Part shown: piece by piece, positions 16,860 through 25,207 of the stretch
Numbering within the stretch: position 1 is the stretch's first letter
How the letters are laid out: each line of letters starts with the position of its first letter
NCBI GenBank assembly: GCA_022705425.1
Contig: JAKJEM010000003.1
Span: 113,249-162,042 of the forward strand
Source of the DNA: Planctomycetota bacterium
Lineage (GTDB): Bacteria > Planctomycetota > Brocadiia > CAIUPP01
Direction of reading: 5' to 3'
DNA length: 48,794 nucleotides
Translations under genes and position numbers: made by a program
Notes under the pieces: generated by a model
Told to the model about the DNA's origin: nothing
Databases searched by the model: none
What the model saw: only the letters and a program-made list of their open reading frames with translations

Positions 16860-19687
16860 TCCAGGGTTCCTTCTATCTCGAGGTCACAGTCGGAAAGGGT
16901 GACGGGCTGACGCGCGCCGGGGGTCATCACGGCGGCGGCGCTCTCGGGGCCGACGGCCAGGCGCAGCCGGACGCTTCCGGCGGCGCTCTGGAGATACTTC
17001 TCGGGGGGTGAGAGGACAAAGCGGCTCCGGTCCAGCGGCGCGGGGTCCGGGCGCGGCTTGGCGGCCTTGCCCAGGAGCAGATCGTACTGGCCCGTTTCGT
17101 AGTTGAAGGCCTCGACGCTGCCGATCGCCGGCGCGCCCGATGTGGCCAGGTGGAACTCGATGCGCGAGGGTTTCAGCGAACGGGCCGCCGGCGGCAGCAG
17201 GAACTCCGCCTCCGCCGTGCGCACCACCGTCGTCGGCTGCCAGCGCCCGTTATCGAATCCGGCCTTCGGCTGGATCAGCGTCATGGTCAGGGCGCCCTTG
17301 GGGAAGAAGAGCCTGCCCGGCGGCGTGTGCAAGTCCGCCGCGGTCATCCAGAGCGTGCGGGCGGAACGCTGCGGCGTGTCGGAAAGCCCCGCGACCTGAA
17401 GGGGCGCCGGAGAGACGTCCATCCAGCCGGTGACCATGACGCCCGTGTTCAGGATGCTGCTGCTCGACGGCCGCATGAAGAGCGAGGCGAGCAGGCGGTC
17501 GCTTTCGATGTCTTCCCTGGAGCGGAGCCCGCCGGCCCCCGCAAACTGGGCCATCATGCCGTGGGCATGGCGCGGAGTCAGGAGGACCGTCTGCGTCTGC
17601 CCCGCGGCGAGATCCCCCATCGCGGCCACACTGCGGTTGCAGATCACGAAGGCGCGCCGGAGCGTTCGGTTCGAACGGTTGGCGACCTGGACGCGGAGAC
17701 CCTCGGCCCCGACGCCCGCCGTCACCTCCAGCGCCCCCGGCAGCGTTGCTCCGTGAATGGACTCAAAGGTCGTGATTGCGCGCGGACGGACGTGCAACTG
17801 ATGGAGGGACTTGACGTCGGCATCCAGGAAGTCCACCGTGGCGCGGGCGCTCTCGGCGGCGGCGGCCGATCCCCGCGAGATCTCCGCCGGCTGCGCGATG
17901 GGCGCGCTGGGGAAGGAGGAGGGGCGGTCGGTCAGCGTCACGTCCACGCGCGCCTCTCCCGGCGAGAGCAGCGCGTAATAGCTCGTGGCGAAAGCGCCGG
18001 TCTGGCCCGCCTTCGATCGGACCACGTGCAGTTCCGCCAGGCCGGCGCCCGTCACGCCGGAGGCGGCGAGCCCGACGAAGTTGATGATGACCGCCAGCAG
18101 CGGAGCGGCGGCGAGAAGGATCACGAAGGCCCATTCGCGGCGCCCGCGCATGAAGTGCAGCGCGCCGACAACGCCGGCCAGGTACAGTCCCATGACAAGG
18201 GCCACGGCCCAGCGGGGCAGCACGCGCACGCCAACGGCCTGATTCAGCGCTTCGGTGGCGACGACGGGCGTCTGCGCGCCGCTGGTGCGCGGCAACCGAT
18301 CCGTGCCGTTGACCAGCGTGCGATAGAAACGCTTCAACCCCGACCAGCCCGTGACGCGCTCTGAGGACAAGTCGAAGGCCACGAAGGCCACCGCCCCGGC
18401 GCCCTCGCGCCGGACGACGACCAGCGGCAGGAGTCCCTCGCGTTGCTGCACCACGCCGTCGCGCACGACGCACTCTGCCACCCCGATTCCCTCGGGGCGC
18501 TCGACGAAGGGCCCGTACTGCTTCGTCAGCGTCGGGATGTCGAGCATCCTTCGCACGCCGACGACCTGGACGGGTGAGATCGAGTCCATCACCGTGCCGG
18601 CGTAGCGGTCCGGCTGAAGTCCCGGCGAGAGGATGAGCAGCCCCCCGGCGCGCACCCAGTCCACGATCGCCGTTTCCTGCGACACCGTCATCCCCGCCGC
18701 CGGCAACGCGCCCACGATCATTACATCCACCGGATCATATCCCGCCCATCGTTCGGGCAGGTCTTCGGCCGAGGGCGGGTTGTAGAAGCGCATGCGCCCC
18801 ACGGGATCCTTGGCGTCCTCATCCTGGCGGCAGCCGTACGTCTCTGTGCCCGAGGAAAAGGCCACCGAGATGAGTTCACGCGCCCCGGCCACGAAGGGCT
18901 CCGCAATCTGCCGCGACGTGAAGCGCCAAGTGTCGCCGGTCTTTTCGTACAGCTCGAAGACCATCCGGTCGCAACGGTCCACCAGCGCATAGGTCATGTG
19001 GCGGCGCATCGCGCGGGCCGGCAGCGTCAGCTCCGAATGCGTGACCATCGGCTGGCGTCCGCCGTCCGACTCCTCGGCAAAGATGACCACCTTCACCGTC
19101 GCGTCGCGCGCGGTGGGGTTCCTCAGCATCAGTTGCACCGGAGCCCATTGGCCGGGGCGCATCAGGCGGTTGTATCCCGGACGAACGACGTCCAGGGAGG
19201 GCTGCGTCTTGCTCTTGACCACGGGCATGCGCTCCGGCGTGGCGGCCGGCGGCGCGGGCTTATTCGCCTTGTCCGATGGAGCGGAGGCCTTGGGCGGGAC
19301 CGGGGCTCTTGCGCCGGCCGCCTCCTTGCCGGGCGTCGGAGGTTGGGCGGCCTCCTTGCCTTGGGCGGGCGCCTTGGGAGCGGTCGGGGCTTTGGGAGCG
19401 GACGTTGCCGGGGCTCTGGCCGTCGTGGTGGGTGTCGAGGGAGGCTTGCCGACGGCGGGCGCAATCGTGGTGGGCGGCGTGCGCGGTGCGCCGGTCTTCG
19501 TCTGGGCGGGCGCTGTCGTCGTCGGAGTCCGGGCGGGGGCGGCGGGCCTTGCCGCCGGGCGCGTGGTTGTGGTGAGGATGGGCCGTGCGGCAGGCGCGGG
19601 TGCGGACGTCTGCGCCAATAGCGCCGCGCTCAGTCCGAGCGCCGCAACGCCTGCCGAAATCAGGAAACGAAAGGACCTGCGGGGCAT
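16856..19687 (-). CDS. Large membrane-anchored protein with amidotransferase-like domain, partner of ABC exporter
   Basis: 943-residue protein of unknown function. After a signal peptide (FLISAGVAALGLSAALLA) comes a low-complexity Ala/Pro/Thr/Lys linker (about residues 27-150), then a beta-sandwich segment (VRPGYNRLMRPGQWAPVQL). Next is a class I glutamine-amidotransferase-like fold (DVMIVGALPAAG then IVDWVRAGGLLILSPG) without an evident catalytic Cys. Two or three transmembrane helices lie at nt 18050-18230, followed by a long beta-rich C-terminal part. Such a layout resembles DUF4350/GldG-type accessory proteins of ABC exporters. The start at 19687 (MPRRSF) is chosen for the signal peptide. 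It ends with an ATGA overlap into the ATPase. A promoter sits at 19756-19784. The amidotransferase-like assignment is by fold pattern and tentative. Confidence 0.8.
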   Translation of the reverse strand: MPRRSFRFLISAGVAALGLSAALLAQTSAPAPAARPILTTTTRPAARPAAPARTPTTTAPAQTKTGAPRTPPTTIAPAVGKPPSTPTTTARAPATSAPKAPTAPKAPAQGKEAAQPPTPGKEAAGARAPVPPKASAPSDKANKPAPPAATPERMPVVKSKTQPSLDVVRPGYNRLMRPGQWAPVQLMLRNPTARDATVKVVIFAEESDGGRQPMVTHSELTLPARAMRRHMTYALVDRCDRMVFELYEKTGDTWRFTSRQIAEPFVAGARELISVAFSSGTETYGCRQDEDAKDPVGRMRFYNPPSAEDLPERWAGYDPVDVMIVGALPAAGMTVSQETAIVDWVRAGGLLILSPGLQPDRYAGTVMDSISPVQVVGVRRMLDIPTLTKQYGPFVERPEGIGVAECVVRDGVVQQREGLLPLVVVRREGAGAVAFVAFDLSSERVTGWSGLKRFYRTLVNGTDRLPRTSGAQTPVVATEALNQAVGVRVLPRWAVALVMGLYLAGVVGALHFMRGRREWAFVILLAAAPLLAVIINFVGLAASGVTGAGLAELHVVRSKAGQTGAFATSYYALLSPGEARVDVTLTDRPSSFPSAPIAQPAEISRGSAAAAESARATVDFLDADVKSLHQLHVRPRAITTFESIHGATLPGALEVTAGVGAEGLRVQVANRSNRTLRRAFVICNRSVAAMGDLAAGQTQTVLLTPRHAHGMMAQFAGAGGLRSREDIESDRLLASLFMRPSSSSILNTGVMVTGWMDVSPAPLQVAGLSDTPQRSARTLWMTAADLHTPPGRLFFPKGALTMTLIQPKAGFDNGRWQPTTVVRTAEAEFLLPPAARSLKPSRIEFHLATSGAPAIGSVEAFNYETGQYDLLLGKAAKPRPDPAPLDRSRFVLSPPEKYLQSAAGSVRLRLAVGPESAAAVMTPGARQPVTLSDCDLEIEGTLE

Positions 19688-19755
19688 GGAGGGCTCTTTC
19701 CGATAGACCGGGGAGTGCGGCGCGCACGTCCGCCCGAGCGCCAATAACCGACGTC

Positions 19756-19784
19756 ACTCTACGCACTTGCCCGTCCCATTTCAA
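19756..19784 (-). promoter_or_regulatory. Candidate sigma-70 promoter for the ABC exporter operon
   Basis: On the minus strand TTGAAA (19784-19779) and TAGAGT (19761-19756) are 17 bp apart, about 70 bp upstream of the first gene of the exporter operon. Confidence 0.45.
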
Positions 19785-19900
19785 GCAGCGCGGCGAAAAA
19801 GTGACGGAAGAGCCGGCAGAGCGGAGGCGCCCCTTCGGGTATGTCGTACGACGAGACGGGGCGCGGCTCCGGCGTCGGCCGTCACAGCCTCCGGGGCCGC

Positions 19901-21070
19901 TCACACCCCCTCGCGTTCCTCCTGGGCGAGTTCCAGCGTCTCGATGACGGTGCGCAGGACATGCACGCCGGTGAGGAGGTTGGGGTGAGGGCCTTCGGCG
20001 GCTTGGACGCTGTAGAGAGCGGCGAGTGTATTCCATGCCCTCGCGGCATTGTGTTCAAGGGTGTCGCTGAGGGCGGGGCAGGGGCGGCGGTGCTGAGAGC
20101 CGCCCGGCGTGAGATAGAAGAGGGCGTGGTTGAGGACCTGCTGATGGTATCGGCGTTCGGCGGTCTTCAGTCGGTCGGGGTCCACGACGTAGAGGCCCTC
20201 GTAAGGCGGGTCGCCGAAGGGGCGGGGATGGGGGTAGGTGTGGAAGTTGAGGATCAGGTCGGGCGGGTTATCGGCCAGTGCGCGCCAGATGAGAAGGGCT
20301 TCGGCGGAACCGGGCGCCTCGCCCCGCGCGACCCCGCGAAAGGCGGCAAGCTGGTCGCGATCCTGGCTGTTAAAGCAGGCGCGTCCGTGCGCGTTGCCGT
20401 CGGGGTTGGCGCAGGGGAGGATATCGAAGACGTAGCGTCGTCGCAGGGCGGCGGCCTGGGGCAGGCGGCTGGCGAGGAAGTCGAGCGCGCCCTTGGCGGC
20501 AAAGATGCCGGCAAAGTCCACACCGTGCTGCCCGGCCAGGATGAAGACGCGGCCCTTCTCGGCGTCGGGCACGCTGGGGTCGGTCACACGCGCGCGCAGG
20601 AGAGGCCGCCCCTCCGGAGTTTCGCCCAGCGATTCCGCCCGGACGTGGGGGCAGTGCGTGGGAAGGGATTCGACGTGCCGGGCGATGTCGGACCAGGGGA
20701 AGGGACAGAGTTCGGAGAGAAACCACATCTCGCCGGGTTCGACGGGCAGGCGGATGAGGAGTCGTCCGGTGTCGGCCTCGAAGTCGCCGGGGCGGAGGCG
20801 CTCCCAGGCGCCGTCGCTGCCCTTGCGCCGCCAGAGGAGGGCGAGGTTCCCGCGCGAGGCGGCGGCATCGGCCCCGTCGGGCGCGCGCACGCCGGGATCG
20901 GGAAGAACCTCGATCTCCGCTGTCCCCTGCTCGGTCTCGACCTCGAGGCGGAAGTGGAAGTAGTGGTCGTATCCGGGGCGGTCGGCGACGATCTGCGCGC
21001 GCCAGGACATGGGGCCGGTTTGCGCGAAGTGCGCGCCGTTGCCGCACTCGAACTCGCTGCTGAGTTTCAT
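19901..21070 (-). CDS. M14-type zinc carboxypeptidase-like protein with HxxD motif
   Basis: 389-residue protein. An N-terminal beta domain (to about residue 130, YHFxHFRLEVE-type pattern) precedes a carboxypeptidase fold, as in the cytosolic carboxypeptidase/M14D branch. Visible marks are GQHGVDF at 180-186, PCANPDGNAHGR at 219-230, and NFHTY with His277 as the likely third zinc ligand. The first zinc motif is normally HxxE; here it reads H182-G-V-D185. The catalytic Glu is less clear; TLE near residue 323 is a candidate. No signal peptide is seen, so it appears cytoplasmic. It starts 7 bp after the PilT stop, so it is co-transcribed with the pilus operon. It may be active with Asp as ligand, or a binding-only relative. 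Confidence 0.8.
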   Translation of the reverse strand: MKLSSEFECGNGAHFAQTGPMSWRAQIVADRPGYDHYFHFRLEVETEQGTAEIEVLPDPGVRAPDGADAAASRGNLALLWRRKGSDGAWERLRPGDFEADTGRLLIRLPVEPGEMWFLSELCPFPWSDIARHVESLPTHCPHVRAESLGETPEGRPLLRARVTDPSVPDAEKGRVFILAGQHGVDFAGIFAAKGALDFLASRLPQAAALRRRYVFDILPCANPDGNAHGRACFNSQDRDQLAAFRGVARGEAPGSAEALLIWRALADNPPDLILNFHTYPHPRPFGDPPYEGLYVVDPDRLKTAERRYHQQVLNHALFYLTPGGSQHRRPCPALSDTLEHNAARAWNTLAALYSVQAAEGPHPNLLTGVHVLRTVIETLELAQEEREGV

Positions 21071-21077
21071 CGGAGAT

Positions 21078-22172
21078 TCACCGCGCGTAGGGGTTGAGCT
21101 GCTCCAGAAGCTCTTTCTGCCGTGTGGACTTGTGCAGCGCGTCCTCGCGCGAGATGACGTTGGCGCGGAAGAGGTTGAGCAGCGAGGTGTTCAGGGTGAC
21201 CATGCCGTCGGCGGCGCCGGTCTGGATGGCGCTGTAGAGCTGCGGAACCTCGCCGGAGCGGATCATGTGAGCAATGGCGGGGGTGTTGCCCATGATCTCG
21301 CAGGCCATGACGCGCCCGGTGCCGTCGCGCCGGCGGATGAGCTGCTGCGCCATGATGCCCACCATGACCAGCGATAGCTGTGTGCGGGCCTGCGCCTGCT
21401 GATGCGGCGGATACACGTCTATGATGCGCGTGATCGCCTGCGAAGTGTCGCCGGTGTGGAGGGTGGCCAGAACAAGGTGGCCGGTCTCGGCCAGCGTCAT
21501 GGCGATCTGGATCGTCTCCAGGTCGCGCATTTCGCCGATGAGGATGACGTTGGGGTCCTGGCGCAGGACGTGGCGCAGGGCTTCATGGAAGGAGAGGGTG
21601 TCGTAGTGCATCTCGCGCTGATTGACGATGGACTTCTTGTGCCGGTGGAGGTACTCGATGGGGTCTTCGATAGTGACGATGTGGCAACTGCGCTCCATGT
21701 TGATGAAGTCAATCATGGCGGCCAGGGTGGTGGACTTGCCGCTGCCGGTGGGTCCCGTCACCAGGAAGAGCCCGCGGTCCTTCTTGGCGAAGTCCTTGAG
21801 CACCTTGGGGAGGCCCAACTGATCAAAGGTGGGTATTTCGTGCGGGATGGAGCGCATGGCGATGGCGACGGAACCGCGCTGCCAGGAGAGGTTGACCCGG
21901 AAGCGGGTCATGCGGTGGCGGCTGAGAGAACAGTCCAGCTCGCGCGTCTGAAGAAACCGCTCCCACTGGTTCGGGTCGGTCATCTGCTGGGCCAGGGCCA
22001 GGGTGTTCTCCGGCAGCAGCATGGGCAGGTCGTCAAGCAGTTTGAGTTCGCCGTGGATGCGGATGATGGGGGGGCGTCCGGGGGTGAGGTGGATGTCGGA
22101 GGCTTTCTCGGCGATGGCGCGTTCGATGAGCAGGTTGATGGTCACGTCGGGCGAGGGGGCTTCGGCGGGCAT
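21078..22172 (-). CDS. pilT: Type IV pilus retraction ATPase PilT
   Basis: Hexameric cytoplasmic motor that depolymerises the pilus, 364 residues. Walker A GPTGSGKST lies near residue 138, the Walker B region reads VILIGEMRDLETI, and the family motif GHLVLATLHT follows. The AIRSIP motif and a C-terminal helix are also present. The N-terminal PAS-like half begins INLLIERAIAEKASDIHLTPG, typical of PilT. The ATG at 22172 has GAGG 5 nt upstream and lies 11 bp after the PilB stop; the much longer upstream open frame is only a shadow of pilB. Its place directly after pilB, and before the carboxypeptidase, is within the single pilus transcript. Confidence 0.95.
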   Translation of the reverse strand: MPAEAPSPDVTINLLIERAIAEKASDIHLTPGRPPIIRIHGELKLLDDLPMLLPENTLALAQQMTDPNQWERFLQTRELDCSLSRHRMTRFRVNLSWQRGSVAIAMRSIPHEIPTFDQLGLPKVLKDFAKKDRGLFLVTGPTGSGKSTTLAAMIDFINMERSCHIVTIEDPIEYLHRHKKSIVNQREMHYDTLSFHEALRHVLRQDPNVILIGEMRDLETIQIAMTLAETGHLVLATLHTGDTSQAITRIIDVYPPHQQAQARTQLSLVMVGIMAQQLIRRRDGTGRVMACEIMGNTPAIAHMIRSGEVPQLYSAIQTGAADGMVTLNTSLLNLFRANVISREDALHKSTRQKELLEQLNPYAR

Positions 22173-22183
22173 GGGGGCCTCGA

Positions 22184-23929
22184 TTACAGGGACATTTCCA
22201 GTTGCAGCGCTTCCTCGATGGTGGTGACGCCGGCGATGGCCTTGCGCAGGGCGTTGGTGACCATGGTGCCGGAACCCTGGGCGCGCTGGCGGAGGCGCAG
22301 GTCGCGCTCGCTGGCGCGGCGGACGATCATCTCGCGCGTCTCGTCGTCCAGGGAGAAGTACTCGAAGACGGCCTGGCGACCGAAATAGCCCGTCGAACCG
22401 CACATGGCGCACCCCTTGCCCCGGAAGAGGCGGGCCGGGACGGGCTCGCCGAGGATACCCTCGACGCGCTTGCGCACGGCGTCGGGCACGTCGCACTCCT
22501 CCTTGCACTCCGGGCAGATCGTGCGCACCAGACGCTGGGCGATGGCCGTGATGAGAGTGGCCGCGATCAGATAGGGCTCGGTGCCCATGTTGATCATGCG
22601 GGTGATGCTCGACACCGCGTCGTTTGTGTGCAGCGTGCTGAGCACCAGGTGCCCCGTCAAGGAGGCCCGGATGCCGATCTCGAGCGTTTCGAGGTCGCGG
22701 ATTTCGCCGACCATGATGACGTCGGGGTCCTGGCGCAGGATCGAGCGCAGGGCGCGGGCGAAGGTCATGCCAATCTCCGCGCGGGCGTGAACCTGGGTGA
22801 CGCCCTCCATTTCGTACTCGACCGGGTCCTCGACGGAGATGACGTTCTTGGCGACGTCGCGGACGTAGTTCAGGCTGGCGTAGAGGGTCGTCGTCTTGCC
22901 GCTGCCGGTGGGGCCGGTAACGAGAATGATGCCGTTGCTGCGCTTGAGAATGACGGTCAAGTGCTCCAGGAAGGCCTCCTCGGCGCCGAGCTTCGTCAAC
23001 TCAACGCGGACGGCCGTGCGGTCGAGCACGCGCAGCACAATCTTCTCGCCGTGGATGGTCGGCAGGGTGGAGACGCGCAGGTCCACGTCGCGCCCCTGCA
23101 TCTTGACACGCAGGCGGCCGTCGAGGGGCAGACGCTTCTCGGCGATGTCGAGGTTCGAGAGAATCTTGATGCGCGAGATGACGGCATTCTGCAGGGGCTT
23201 GGGGGGGGCGACGGTGTGGCGCAGACGTCCATCCACTCGGACGCGCACGGACACGGTCTCGCGCCCCGGCTCGATGTGAATATCGCTGGCGCGGTCGCGG
23301 ATGGCGTGCGAGATCAGCGAGTCCACGTACTTGACCACGGGCGCGTCCTCGGCCTCGTTGCGGACCTGACCGATGTCGAAGTTCTCCTGCTCCTCCTGGA
23401 CGCCGACCTCGACGGAGGCGAGTTCGGAGGCCATGCTTTCCAGGTCGGCGCCGAAACCATAACAGCGGTCAATGGCCTGCTTGATGGCGCGCTCGGGCGC
23501 GGCAACGGGCTGCACCTCGAAGCCGGTGGCTGCCCGGACGGCGTCAATGGCGAAGATGTTCCCCGGACTGGCCATGGCGACCTTGAGGACGCCGTTGGCG
23601 AGGGACATGGGGACGAGGATGAAGCGGCGGGCAATGCGCTCGGGAAGGACGGAAACGGCGGCGGGGTCCACGTCGTTGGAGTGAGTCAACTCCGTGAATT
23701 CCACGTGGAGGCGCTTGGCCAGCGCCTCGGCGAGCTGCCCTTCGCTGATGACATTGCGTCGCACGAGGCGCGCGCCGAGTTGCAGGCCGGCGTCCTCGGC
23801 GCTGTGCATCGCTTCGTCAATCTGCTGCTGCGTGACGTAGCCGAGTTCGAGGAGAATCTCGCCGATGCGAGGCTGGATGCGTACCTGACCGGTGGGTGTC
23901 GGCGCTTGGGGCTTCTCCGCGTTCGGCAC
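22184..23929 (-). CDS. pilB: Type IV pilus assembly ATPase PilB (GspE family)
   Basis: Assembly motor driving pilus polymerisation, 581 residues. An N-terminal GspE_N/MshEN domain (IGEILLELGYVTQQQIDEAM) is followed by the AAA-like core with Walker A GPTGSGKTT near residue 338. Asp boxes, the Walker B region (VIMVGEIRDLETLEIG) and HLVLSTLHTND come next. A tetracysteine zinc site (CPECKEEC and CAMCG, around residues 470 and 505) is characteristic of PilB rather than PilT. Start at 23929, 26 bp after pilC. The N-terminal domain may bind c-di-GMP, as in MshE, but the key residues were not checked. Confidence 0.95.
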   Translation of the reverse strand: MPNAEKPQAPTPTGQVRIQPRIGEILLELGYVTQQQIDEAMHSAEDAGLQLGARLVRRNVISEGQLAEALAKRLHVEFTELTHSNDVDPAAVSVLPERIARRFILVPMSLANGVLKVAMASPGNIFAIDAVRAATGFEVQPVAAPERAIKQAIDRCYGFGADLESMASELASVEVGVQEEQENFDIGQVRNEAEDAPVVKYVDSLISHAIRDRASDIHIEPGRETVSVRVRVDGRLRHTVAPPKPLQNAVISRIKILSNLDIAEKRLPLDGRLRVKMQGRDVDLRVSTLPTIHGEKIVLRVLDRTAVRVELTKLGAEEAFLEHLTVILKRSNGIILVTGPTGSGKTTTLYASLNYVRDVAKNVISVEDPVEYEMEGVTQVHARAEIGMTFARALRSILRQDPDVIMVGEIRDLETLEIGIRASLTGHLVLSTLHTNDAVSSITRMINMGTEPYLIAATLITAIAQRLVRTICPECKEECDVPDAVRKRVEGILGEPVPARLFRGKGCAMCGSTGYFGRQAVFEYFSLDDETREMIVRRASERDLRLRQRAQGSGTMVTNALRKAIAGVTTIEEALQLEMSL

Positions 23930-23955
23930 GTTCGTCCTCCCTGCGGCGCTGTCGC

Positions 23956-25203
23956 TCAGATCCCGCCGCGAATCGCCTGGCTGAGCGAGAAGATCGGCAG
24001 GTAGATGGCCAAGACGGTGACCAGCACCATGACGCCCATCCCGATGATCAGGATCGGCTCGATCACCGCCGTGATGCGGCTGAGGGCGGAGTCCACCTCC
24101 TGATCATAGTAGTTGGCCACGTCCTGCAACATACCGGCCAGTGTACCAGATTCCTCGCCCACATGCACCATGCGCGCCAGCAGGCGAGGGAAGTCCGGCT
24201 GCCGGCTGAGGCTTTCGGCCAGGCTGCGTCCCTTGACCACGTCCTGGCGCACGGTCACGATCGCCTTCTCCAGCAGCGAGTTGTCCAGCGTGGCGGTGCT
24301 GATCTGCAGCGAATCGGTCAGCGGAATGCCGTTCGAGAGCAGCGTGCTCAACGTCATGGCCATGCGGGCCACGGCGGCTTGCAGAAGCAGGAGGCCGAAA
24401 AAGGGAATGCGCAGCACCATGCGGTCGAGGAAGGCCCGCCCGCGGTGCGTTCGCCGCAGGATGCTCATGCCGATCACCAGAAGCACCAGACCGATGATGA
24501 TCGGGATGATGTTCGCCTTGATCGCCATGCTGGTGTCCATCAGTATCCGCGTCAGGAAGGGCAGCTTGGCGCCGAAGCCCTCGAAGATGGCCTTGAAGCG
24601 GGGAATGAGGAAGAGAAAGATGCCCGCGGCCATGATGGCGAAGAAGCCGATGACGAACTTGGGGTAGGCGGTAGCCGACTTCACCTTGCGGCGGAAGGCC
24701 TCCTTGCGGGCCAGGTACTCGGCCAGGCGCGCCACGTTCTGCGCCAGGCTTCCGCTGCTTTCGCCGGCGTGCACGATACTGATGAAGAGCGGATCGAAGA
24801 TCGAGGGATGCTTCCGCAGCGAGTCGGTGAGCGTGGAGCCGCGCTGCACGTTCGTGCGCACCCCGAGCAGCACGTTGCGGAGCCGGTCGTTGCTCGTCCC
24901 GTGGGCGATGGTCTGGAGCGCGTCGGTCAGCGACACGCCGGCCTTGAGCATGGCCGAAAGCTGCCGCGCAAAGACCATCAGGTCGCCCTGTTTCACCTTG
25001 CCGACCAGGAAGGCGTCGCGCAGGTCCGCCAGGGCCGCGGCCACGGGGCGCGGCGGCGCCCCCATCGTCTCCTCGTTCAAGGTGACGACGGTGATGCTCT
25101 CGGCCTTGAGTCGGTTCGAGAGGTCCTGCCGCGAGGCGGCCGAGCGCGTGCCGCTGACGGGGCGTCCTTCCTGGTCCTTGCCGACGAAGGTGAAGGTAGG
25201 CAT
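23956..25203 (-). CDS. pilC: Type IV pilus inner membrane platform protein PilC (GspF family)
   Basis: 415-residue polytopic protein that couples the ATPases to the growing fibre. Two T2SSF domains are visible (VFARQLSAMLKAGVSLTDAL at about 80 and MTLSTLLSNGIPLTDSL at about 280). The hydrophobic helices are near residues 185-205, 225-245 and 385-410. The final segment ILIIGMGVMVLVTVLAIYLPIF is the usual C-terminal membrane helix. The ATG at 25203 has GGTAAGG upstream and starts 4 bp after the secretin stop. Confidence 0.95.
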   Translation of the reverse strand: MPTFTFVGKDQEGRPVSGTRSAASRQDLSNRLKAESITVVTLNEETMGAPPRPVAAALADLRDAFLVGKVKQGDLMVFARQLSAMLKAGVSLTDALQTIAHGTSNDRLRNVLLGVRTNVQRGSTLTDSLRKHPSIFDPLFISIVHAGESSGSLAQNVARLAEYLARKEAFRRKVKSATAYPKFVIGFFAIMAAGIFLFLIPRFKAIFEGFGAKLPFLTRILMDTSMAIKANIIPIIIGLVLLVIGMSILRRTHRGRAFLDRMVLRIPFFGLLLLQAAVARMAMTLSTLLSNGIPLTDSLQISTATLDNSLLEKAIVTVRQDVVKGRSLAESLSRQPDFPRLLARMVHVGEESGTLAGMLQDVANYYDQEVDSALSRITAVIEPILIIGMGVMVLVTVLAIYLPIFSLSQAIRGGI

Positions 25204-25207
25204 GGCC

